DNA from: an uncultured Lachnospiraceae bacterium
Lineage (GTDB): Bacteria > Bacillota > Clostridia > Lachnospirales > Lachnospiraceae
DNA: 7,150 bases
Direction of reading: 5' to 3'
Assembly (NCBI GenBank): GCA_902803015.1
Contig: CADCOL010000047.1
Location: forward strand, 1 to 7,150
The position numbers were made by a program, and so were the translations under genes. Under the pieces are notes generated by a model. That model made no database searches. It had not been told where the DNA came from and worked only from the letters and a program-made list of their open reading frames with translations. Of the stretch, positions 1 to 5,852 are shown in pieces. The first letter of the stretch is position 1. Each line of letters begins with the position of its first letter.

Positions 1-1895
1 AAAAATATCAGTCCGACGCAGGCTATACGCAGGCGGCCGGATTCTATGATTCCCACAGCGGTTTTTACGACGAATTGTCCTTTGCAGCCGCATGGCTTTA
101 TCTTGCAACGAATGATTCCAAGTATCAAAAAGATGCCGGGGACTGGTTTGCAAAAACAAGCGGCGATTATAAATGGACGCTTTGCTGGGATGATGTTTCT
201 TTAGGTACCGCTCTCATCATGGGACGCGAGACGAAGGATCGCAAGTATCTGGATTATCTCGAAAACAATCTTGACTATTGGACTACAGGTGTAGGCGGAG
301 AGCGAATCACCTATACACCGAAGGGACTTGCATGGCTCGATTCGTGGGGCTCTCTTCGTTATGCTTCCACGGCATCGTTTTTGGCAATTACATATTCCAA
401 TTCCGATATTTGTCCGAAAGATAAGAAAAAGACGTATCACGATTTTGCGGTTACGCAGATCGGATACTGCCTCGGCAGTACGGGATTCTCTTATGAGATC
501 GGATTCGGCGATTCCTATCCGGTGCATCCGCATCATCGAACCTCCCAGGGTTCTCCCACCAATAATTTAAACGATCCCGTGGATTCCAAACACATTCTTT
601 GCGGTGCGCTGGTTGGCGGACCGGACGCATCCGACGGCTATACGGATGAAGTCTCAAATTATACCGTAAACGAAGTGGCAGATGATTACAATGCCGGCTT
701 TACCGGTGCGCTTGCGGCACTTTACAAAGAGTACGGCGGCGAGACCATCAAATACTACGGTGCGGTGGAGAATGTCGGCGATGACGAAATCCTCGTACAG
801 GGCTGCATCAATGTGGAAGGGGATAATTTCCTTGAAGTAAAAGCCTATGTCATCAATCAGACGGCATGGCCCGCAAGAGCATTGAAAAATGCGAAGCTTT
901 GCTATTTTATCGATCTTTCCGAACTTTACGAAGCAGGCGGCAGCGTGGCGGATCTTTCCCTGCAGATGAATTATTCGCAGGGCGGTTCGGTATCCGAGGT
1001 TCTGCCGTTTGACGAAGAACATCATATTTACTATGTGCCGGTTTCCTTCGGCGATACCGTGATTGCACCGGGAAGCCAGGATTCCTATCGGAAGGAAGTT
1101 CAGTTCAGAATCACATCTTCCAAAGCATGGAAGAACGAGAACGATTATTCGTTTGAGGATATAAAAGGAACAAGCGGAAACGCATACAATCCCTGCACGC
1201 ATATGGCGCTCTACGAGGGCGACCAATTGGTTTACGGCTCCGTGCCGGACGGCAACGGAAGCGTGGAGGAGGATCCGAAGGGTGAAGAACCGAAGGAAGA
1301 AAAGCCTGCGGAGCAGAAACCTTCGGGAGAGGAGAAACCCGCAGATCCCGCGAAACCCGATCCTGCCAAGCCCGATCCCGCGAAGCCGGATCCCGCAAAG
1401 CCGGATGATCCGAAGGGCAACCACAATGTGGAAATCCGTGCGGGTGAGTTACGACTTGCAGTAGACAATCAGGCAATCCAGGGCAGCGGTTCCACGATTG
1501 CACTGAATATCAAGCTTACCAATGATTCTAAGAAGGATCTGGATTTATCCAATCTGACCGTGCAGTACTTTTTCTCGGATCCGGATTTGAAGAACTTAAG
1601 TTTCTACTGTGATTATGCAAGCATTGAAGGGCAGCAGTACAAAGCGATTACGGAATCTGTGGAAGGCGTTTTCGAGAAAGGCTCCGATGCGGATGCGACT
1701 GCCGGAATCAAATGTAAGATGAAGCTTAAGAACGGTCAGACGCTTCCTTCGGGACATACGCTGAATCTGCAGATTCGCATTGCAAGGTCCGACTGGGGCA
1801 ATATGAATTTTGATGATGATTATTCCGCCAAGGGCACCGATAAACTGACGGTAGAACAGGGCGGCAAGGTGATTCTCGGCAAAGAGCCGAAGTAG
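1..1895 (+). CDS. GH9 endoglucanase with CBM3c and a second C-terminal CBM3 (5' end missing)
   Basis: Secreted cellulase expected to hydrolyse internal beta-1,4-glucan bonds by the inverting GH9 mechanism. The reading frame is open from base 3, so the gene starts outside the window; the TTG at 75 is an internal Leu codon. About 630 residues are visible. Residues 1-245 are the C-terminal half of a GH9 catalytic domain, with FYDSHSGFYDEL near the left edge, GLAWLDSWGSLRYA, the HPHHR motif at 525-539, and NEVADDYNAGF with the likely catalytic acid Glu at 672-674. The Asp pair of the DAGD motif lies upstream. A CBM3c follows (about 786-1241: WPAR, NYSQGG, YRKEVQFRI), then an acidic Lys/Pro-rich linker (1245-1421). 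A second CBM3 (about 1422-1890) keeps Asp 1611, Tyr 1614, Tyr 1638, Arg 1776 and Trp 1794 at positions that I align with the flat cellulose-binding face of CBM3a/b. CBM3c normally helps feed a chain to a GH9 processive endoglucanase, so processive action is likely. There is no dockerin or SLH domain. The family call is firm; the substrate is inferred. Confidence 0.95.
   Translation, partial: KYQSDAGYTQAAGFYDSHSGFYDELSFAAAWLYLATNDSKYQKDAGDWFAKTSGDYKWTLCWDDVSLGTALIMGRETKDRKYLDYLENNLDYWTTGVGGERITYTPKGLAWLDSWGSLRYASTASFLAITYSNSDICPKDKKKTYHDFAVTQIGYCLGSTGFSYEIGFGDSYPVHPHHRTSQGSPTNNLNDPVDSKHILCGALVGGPDASDGYTDEVSNYTVNEVADDYNAGFTGALAALYKEYGGETIKYYGAVENVGDDEILVQGCINVEGDNFLEVKAYVINQTAWPARALKNAKLCYFIDLSELYEAGGSVADLSLQMNYSQGGSVSEVLPFDEEHHIYYVPVSFGDTVIAPGSQDSYRKEVQFRITSSKAWKNENDYSFEDIKGTSGNAYNPCTHMALYEGDQLVYGSVPDGNGSVEEDPKGEEPKEEKPAEQKPSGEEKPADPAKPDPAKPDPAKPDPAKPDDPKGNHNVEIRAGELRLAVDNQAIQGSGSTIALNIKLTNDSKKDLDLSNLTVQYFFSDPDLKNLSFYCDYASIEGQQYKAITESVEGVFEKGSDADATAGIKCKMKLKNGQTLPSGHTLNLQIRIARSDWGNMNFDDDYSAKGTDKLTVEQGGKVILGKEPK
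1347..1406 (+). repeat. Four tandem 15-bp repeats encoding PAKPD in the cellulase linker
   Basis: Four consecutive copies encode Pro-Ala-Lys-Pro-Asp. The DNA copies differ mainly at third codon positions (cccgcgaaacccgat, then cctgccaagcccgat and so on), so the peptide repeat appears to be conserved while the DNA has drifted. It forms the distal part of a flexible linker between the CBM3c and the second CBM3. The preceding linker section is rich in Glu, Lys and Pro. Copy number may vary between strains. Confidence 0.9.
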
Positions 1896-1898
1896 GAG
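1894..1898 (+). promoter_or_regulatory. Ribosome binding site for the 844-residue protein, overlapping the cellulase stop
   Basis: AGGAG sits 5 bases upstream of the ATG at 1904 and shares bases with the cellulase TAG stop (1893-1895). This fixes the start of the second gene and argues for one transcript, with probable translational coupling. Confidence 0.85.
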
Positions 1899-1903
1899 TT
1901 TAC

Positions 1904-4438
1904 ATGAGACAGACACTCATCAGAATCGGAGTGGGAATCACCGCCTATATCGCTGCGTTGTTTATCTTCAGCGCGATTTTAAACCGCGGAACCACGGATA
2001 TGACGGTGGAATTATCCCCCGCATCCTATCCGGTGATTTCCTTTCTCTCCGGAGATGAAACATATAATATTACCGTAGGATACCGGAAGGAACGGAATGT
2101 GATGCTAATGAAAGAGAACATCACACCGCTTGGTGAGAACCGTTCCCTTGCATTCCAGATTCGTACCTATTCGCAACCGATTGACGAAGTGGCCGTTCAG
2201 GTCAGAACGAAGGACGGCGGACGTCTGATTGAAGACACCGAGGTTAAGGAGATTCAAAAGGACGGGGAAATCTGGAATGTTTATACATCCCTGAAAGATT
2301 TGCTGGAAACCGGCGAAGAATACGCATTGACGATTCGCCTTACGGTGGACGGAATCCCTCTTTACTACAATACACGCGTGGAGTGGAAGGAAGAGGTGGA
2401 TGTCCAGACCTACCTTTCTTTTGCGCATGAATTTGCGGATAAAACTTTCGGCGAACGCGAAGAATATGTTGAATTAAAGAAATACTTAGAGAGCAATTCA
2501 TCCGGCGACAATTCGGATTTTGCGAAAATCGATATTCACAGTTCCTTAGAGCAGGTTGCCTGGGGCAATCTCGAGGTGCAGCGCGAAAGCGATTACGAGA
2601 GCACGCTGATTACGGCGGAGAAAAACGTGGCTTCCTTAAACCAGTATTATCTGGTCCGGATCGGGGAAGGTTCCAAAGCGGAGCATTACCGCGTGAAAGA
2701 ATTCTTCCGCATGAAGAAGGGAACGGACCGCATGCATCTGCTCGAGTACGAGCGCAGCATGAGCCGTCTTGTATTCGAAGAGGATGATATCTTTTTTACC
2801 GATACGGTTTATCTGGGAATCGGAAACGAAGATGTCGATATGAAGGAAAGCGAGAAAGGAAATATTCTCGCGTTTACCCACGACGGTGTCCTTTATGTGG
2901 CACAGCCGAAGGAGAGCCGTTTTGCAAGGGCCTTCTCCTATTATGATAAGAGTGATTACGACAAGCGTCCGATTACGGAGATCCCGAGCGTTAGGATTCT
3001 GTCCGTAAACGAAGACGGCATCGTGAACTTCGCAGTGTACGGATATATCCCGCGCGGCATGCACGAAGGCGAAACGGGACTTGTCGTGTATACCTTCGAT
3101 TTTATGAAGAACACGTTGGAGGAAAGAGCATTCTTATCCTTCAAGGGTTCGAATGAAATGCTTCGTGCAAATCTGGATTCACTCCTTTATTTAAACGAAG
3201 CCGAAGAGCTGGTATTTTTCCTGGACGGCGGCATCCATCAGATTTCGTTAAACGGCATGGATTACAAAACGCTGGCGACGGACTTAACGCCCGAGAGTTT
3301 CTGCGTGAACGAAGACGGAACCAGAGCGGCGTGGATTACGAAGAAGGAAGAAATCGGAGCCACAGAACTTCGGTTTATGAATTTTGAAAATATGCATTTT
3401 GCGGATATCGCGGCAAAGAGCGGAGAACTTCTGATGCCGGAAGGCTTCATGAAGGAAGATTTGGTCTACGGAATCGCAAAGAAAGAGGATGTGTCGGAGG
3501 ATGCGTTCGGAAATGTATTCTTCCCGCGTTACAGTGTGCGCATCCAGACCGAGTCCGGCACCGTGTACAAGGATTATACAAAGGACGGCATTTACGTAAC
3601 CGACCTGATCTTTTCTGACAACATGGTGACATTAAAGCGGAGCACGAAGAACGAGGCCGGGGATTTTAAACCGATTGATGACGATACCGTGGTGGACAAT
3701 TCCGAGGATGCGGTGATGAAGAATCGCTTGGAGCGTGTCGTTACGGAGAACTACGAAACGGTTTCCCAGATTGCGCTTGCTTCGGAATACGATGTGAAAA
3801 AGATGCAGATTATGCGGCCGAAGATTAATCTGTATGAAGGGGACCGCGAGATTACGGTGCGTTCTTCCGATGAGTACAAGTGCTTCTATACGTTTGCAAG
3901 GGGCAGAATTATCGGCGAGTGGTCCGAGGCGGCCGATGCGGTAAGGCAGGCATACGAGACGAACGGTTTCGTCATGGACGAGCGTTCGGAATATGTATGG
4001 CGCAAGATGGAACTGCCGACGAAGAATCAGATTATGGCAATTCACGAGACACCGGTTCCGGAGGGAAGTTCTTCCCTTGCGGTTTGCTTAGAAACCATGA
4101 TGCAGCTGGCCGGCTTTTCGCAGGATGCGGACACACCGCTTGCAACCGGCATGACACCGGTGGAAATCATGGAAAAATACATGGCGGACACCGAGGTTCT
4201 GAATCTTTCGGGTTGCCAGACGGATATGCTGTATTATTATCTCGGTCGCGATATTCCCGTGCTTGCGCTTACGGGCGACATGGGAGGCGTGCTTTTAATC
4301 GGATACAATTCGAACGAATTTGTCTGGATGAATCCCGAGAAAGGCACGATTTACAAACTTTCCAAGGATGAGACAAACCGGTACTTTACCGGAAAGAACA
4401 ATATGTTTATTACCTATTACAGGACGGAAGGAGTCTAA
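1904..4438 (+). CDS. Membrane-anchored extracytoplasmic protein with a degenerate C39-like domain; function unknown
   Basis: I do not recognise a named family for the whole 844-residue protein. MRQTLIR is followed by one hydrophobic segment (about residues 5-26), suggesting an uncleaved signal anchor with the remainder outside the membrane. Residues about 30-165 are beta-rich and Ig-like in appearance; 165-215 look helical and acidic. About 220-620 contains repeated short beta-strand patterns with turn motifs such as VNEDG (twice) and LNEAEE, which could be a beta-propeller. Residues about 700-844 resemble a C39-like papain-fold domain: SLAVCLETMMQLAGF, then a YYYLGRDIPVLAL segment, GGVLLIGY (from 794) and VWMNPEKG (from 807). 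At the expected catalytic positions I read Ser724 or nearby Cys728, Gly794/795 in place of His, and Asn810 in place of Asp, so it may be a non-catalytic binding domain. Its ribosome binding site overlaps the cellulase stop and pncB starts 1 base after its end. A surface partner of the cellulase or of a glucan-handling complex is possible but is inference. The gene call is firm; the domain calls are tentative. Confidence 0.75.
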   Translation: MRQTLIRIGVGITAYIAALFIFSAILNRGTTDMTVELSPASYPVISFLSGDETYNITVGYRKERNVMLMKENITPLGENRSLAFQIRTYSQPIDEVAVQVRTKDGGRLIEDTEVKEIQKDGEIWNVYTSLKDLLETGEEYALTIRLTVDGIPLYYNTRVEWKEEVDVQTYLSFAHEFADKTFGEREEYVELKKYLESNSSGDNSDFAKIDIHSSLEQVAWGNLEVQRESDYESTLITAEKNVASLNQYYLVRIGEGSKAEHYRVKEFFRMKKGTDRMHLLEYERSMSRLVFEEDDIFFTDTVYLGIGNEDVDMKESEKGNILAFTHDGVLYVAQPKESRFARAFSYYDKSDYDKRPITEIPSVRILSVNEDGIVNFAVYGYIPRGMHEGETGLVVYTFDFMKNTLEERAFLSFKGSNEMLRANLDSLLYLNEAEELVFFLDGGIHQISLNGMDYKTLATDLTPESFCVNEDGTRAAWITKKEEIGATELRFMNFENMHFADIAAKSGELLMPEGFMKEDLVYGIAKKEDVSEDAFGNVFFPRYSVRIQTESGTVYKDYTKDGIYVTDLIFSDNMVTLKRSTKNEAGDFKPIDDDTVVDNSEDAVMKNRLERVVTENYETVSQIALASEYDVKKMQIMRPKINLYEGDREITVRSSDEYKCFYTFARGRIIGEWSEAADAVRQAYETNGFVMDERSEYVWRKMELPTKNQIMAIHETPVPEGSSSLAVCLETMMQLAGFSQDADTPLATGMTPVEIMEKYMADTEVLNLSGCQTDMLYYYLGRDIPVLALTGDMGGVLLIGYNSNEFVWMNPEKGTIYKLSKDETNRYFTGKNNMFITYYRTEGV
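4428..4433 (+). promoter_or_regulatory. Ribosome binding site deciding the pncB start
   Basis: AAGGAG lies 6 bases before the ATG at 4440 and within the last codons of the preceding gene. It supports the 4440 start over an in-frame extension beginning at 4368, which would add 24 residues overlapping the previous gene and lying before the conserved N-terminus. Confidence 0.88.
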
Positions 4439-4439
4439 A

Positions 4440-5654
4440 ATGGAACGTATCATTACAAGCCTTTTGGAAACGGATGCTTACAAGTTCTCCATGGGACAGG
4501 CGATTTATCACCAGTTCAGCGATTTTAAGACGACATGGAGTTTCAAGTGCAGAAACGAGGATGTGCATTTTACAAAGGAGATGGTTGATGAAATCAAGCG
4601 TCAGCTTCTTCTTTATACCGAGCTTCGTTTTAAGGAAGATGAGCTTGAGTATCTGCATAATATTACATGGATCAAGGGTTCCTATGTGGATTTCTTAAGA
4701 CTGTGGAAACCCAGATACGAGGATTTTACGATTACGCAGGATGCGGAGTGCGGACTTTCGATTGAGACGAAGGGTACCTGGTTAAATACCTCCATGTACG
4801 AGATTCCGACGCTTGCCATCGTCAATGAAGTATACTTCCGTATGGCATATGATTACGATCATCTGATGGACAGCTTCCGCGAACGTCTGGATGATAAAAT
4901 CGCCAAACTCGAAGCCGGCGAATACGACCTTGCGGCATTCTCCGAATTCGGTATGAGAAGACGTCTTTCCGGCGAGGCACAGGACCTTGCGGTGAAGAGA
5001 TTAAAGGATGCAAAACTCGGCAATTCCAAATTTGTCGGAACATCGAATGTGTATCTTGCAAAGAAGTATGGAATCACCGCAGTCGGCACCATGGCGCATG
5101 AGTGGATTATGTGCGTCGGACAGGGCAATCACAAGCACAATCCGGCATACTCGAACTGGTACGCACTGGATGCGTGGGTAAAGGAGTACGGTGTCTTAAA
5201 CGGAACCGCACTGACCGATGCGATTACGACGGACTGCTTCTTAAAGGATTTCCAGTTAACCTATGCGACACTCTTCTCCGGTGTGCGTCACGATTCCGGT
5301 TCCCCGTTCGAGTGGGGTGACAAGATGATTGCACATTACGAGTCCCTCGGCATCGATCCGAAGACGAAGACGCTTTTGTTCTCCGACAGCCTTGATTTCG
5401 AGAGAGCAACCGCAATTAAGAGGTATTTTGACGGAAAGGCGAAGATTGCATTCGGAATCGGAACCTTCATTGCGAACGATACCGATGCACCGGCTCTTAA
5501 CATTGTCATGAAGACCACGGCCTGCAACGGCATGGATGTTGCGAAAATCTCCGATGTGGAAGGCAAAGGCATGTGCAAGAATCCCGACTACATCCACTAT
5601 CTTGAGCGCTGCATCAACTGGCGTATGACGCATGCGGATGACCGTTTAAGATAG
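4440..5654 (+). CDS. pncB: Nicotinate phosphoribosyltransferase
   Basis: Cytoplasmic enzyme of the Preiss-Handler NAD salvage route. It joins nicotinate to PRPP to give nicotinate mononucleotide and pyrophosphate, coupled to ATP hydrolysis. The 404-residue product matches the usual length of the E. coli PncB type (about 400). Visible family motifs in order are TDAYKFSMGQ (residues 11-20), EFGMRRR (169-175), GTSN (200-203), GTMAHEW (216-222), RHDSGSP (283-289), FSDSLD (314-319), FGIGT (338-342) and ALNIVMK (352-358). His220 corresponds to the histidine that becomes phosphorylated during the ATP-coupled reaction in bacterial enzymes. The start at 4440 is chosen from the AAGGAG and because MERIITSLLETDAYKF aligns with the family N-terminus. 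It follows the upstream gene by a single base and is the last gene before a terminator, so it is co-transcribed with the cellulase unit unless an internal promoter exists. No damage is seen. Confidence 0.97.
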   Translation: MERIITSLLETDAYKFSMGQAIYHQFSDFKTTWSFKCRNEDVHFTKEMVDEIKRQLLLYTELRFKEDELEYLHNITWIKGSYVDFLRLWKPRYEDFTITQDAECGLSIETKGTWLNTSMYEIPTLAIVNEVYFRMAYDYDHLMDSFRERLDDKIAKLEAGEYDLAAFSEFGMRRRLSGEAQDLAVKRLKDAKLGNSKFVGTSNVYLAKKYGITAVGTMAHEWIMCVGQGNHKHNPAYSNWYALDAWVKEYGVLNGTALTDAITTDCFLKDFQLTYATLFSGVRHDSGSPFEWGDKMIAHYESLGIDPKTKTLLFSDSLDFERATAIKRYFDGKAKIAFGIGTFIANDTDAPALNIVMKTTACNGMDVAKISDVEGKGMCKNPDYIHYLERCINWRMTHADDRLR

Positions 5655-5680
5655 GAAACACACAAATTATTAAGAATAAT

Positions 5681-5716
5681 AAAGCCCGGCTGCAGAGATC
5701 TGCGGTCGGGCTTTTT
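5681..5716 (+). terminator. Rho-independent terminator after pncB
   Basis: AAAGCCCG at 5681-5688 pairs with CGGGCTTT at 5707-5714. The inner arms (5689-5695 with 5700-5706) extend the stem to about 15 pairs including two G-T wobbles, with an AGAT tetraloop (5696-5699). The right arm ends in a run of five T (5712-5716). It begins 26 bases after the pncB stop and separates this operon from ileS. The upstream flank is A/T-rich, so weak termination on the other strand is possible. Confidence 0.93.
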
Positions 5717-5735
5717 GGCAGGAACGGCGCTTTCC

Positions 5736-5764
5736 TTGACATTAGGGATTAAAATCTGTAAAAT
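5736..5764 (+). promoter_or_regulatory. SigA-type promoter for ileS
   Basis: A perfect -35 box TTGACA (5736-5741) is followed, after an optimal 17-base spacer, by a -10 box TAAAAT (5759-5764; one mismatch to TATAAT). The transcription start is expected near 5770-5772, giving a leader of about 80 bases. It lies directly downstream of the pncB terminator, consistent with an independent ileS unit. Confidence 0.88.
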
Positions 5765-5779
5765 ACCATTGGTATTTTA
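5759..5779. promoter_or_regulatory. Perfect inverted repeat over the -10 box and start site; candidate operator
   Basis: Arms TAAAATACC (5759-5767) and GGTATTTTA (5771-5779) are exact reverse complements separated by ATT. The left arm begins exactly with the -10 hexamer, and the right arm covers the predicted first transcribed bases. Only the right arm would be in the RNA, so the symmetry should act in DNA, as a dimeric repressor site would. I cannot match it to a known regulator motif. It could be chance in A/T-rich DNA, but the position makes a regulatory role plausible. Confidence 0.55.
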
Positions 5780-5819
5780 TGCGCTTTTTGCTTATTTTGT
5801 GCCCGAAAAGCCGCATAAA
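5776..5819 (+). promoter_or_regulatory. Hairpin in the ileS mRNA leader
   Basis: TTTATGCGCTTTT (5776-5788) pairs with AAAAG (5806-5810) and CGCATAAA (5812-5819), with C5811 bulged, giving 13 pairs around a 17-base loop. It would form within the first few bases of the transcript and ends 18 bases before the ribosome binding site. It could stabilise the 5' end or respond to a ligand or protein. No T-box consensus (AGGGTGG...ACCGCG type) or specifier-loop architecture is present, and the leader is too short for a T-box. Confidence 0.6.
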
Positions 5820-5837
5820 GGATGGGAATAAATCCAC

Positions 5838-5843
5838 AAGGAG
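5838..5843 (+). promoter_or_regulatory. Ribosome binding site of ileS
   Basis: AAGGAG lies 9 bases upstream of the ATG at 5853. It supports that start over out-of-frame ATGs in the leader at 5779 and 5822, neither of which has a well-placed Shine-Dalgarno. Confidence 0.88.
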
Positions 5844-5852
5844 TAAAGAAAA

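Noticed and set aside
132..143. DAGD string in the cellulase that looks like the GH9 catalytic Asp motif
   Set aside because: It follows the YDEL segment, which lies well downstream of the true DAGD motif in GH9 proteins, and sits in a helix between domain core elements. The real motif must be upstream of the window.
654..1503. Long minus-strand open frames (up to 256 codons) antisense to the cellulase
   Set aside because: They are antisense to a firmly identified coding region; their translations are Arg/Leu-rich and low in complexity opposite the linker, with no recognisable domain. They are shadows of the sense gene's codon use.
4368..4439. In-frame N-terminal extension of pncB by 24 residues
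   Set aside because: It overlaps the preceding gene. The ATG at 4440 has an ideal AAGGAG and matches the family N-terminus.
5666..5680. Small inverted repeat ATTATT-AAG-AATAAT between pncB and its terminator
   Set aside because: It has only six A/T pairs, too weak to be a terminator or convincing operator; probably just the A/T-rich flank of the main terminator.
5717..5852. T-box riboswitch upstream of ileS
   Set aside because: This was expected for a Firmicute ileS, but no T-box consensus or antiterminator/terminator pair is present and the region after the promoter is only about 80 bases.
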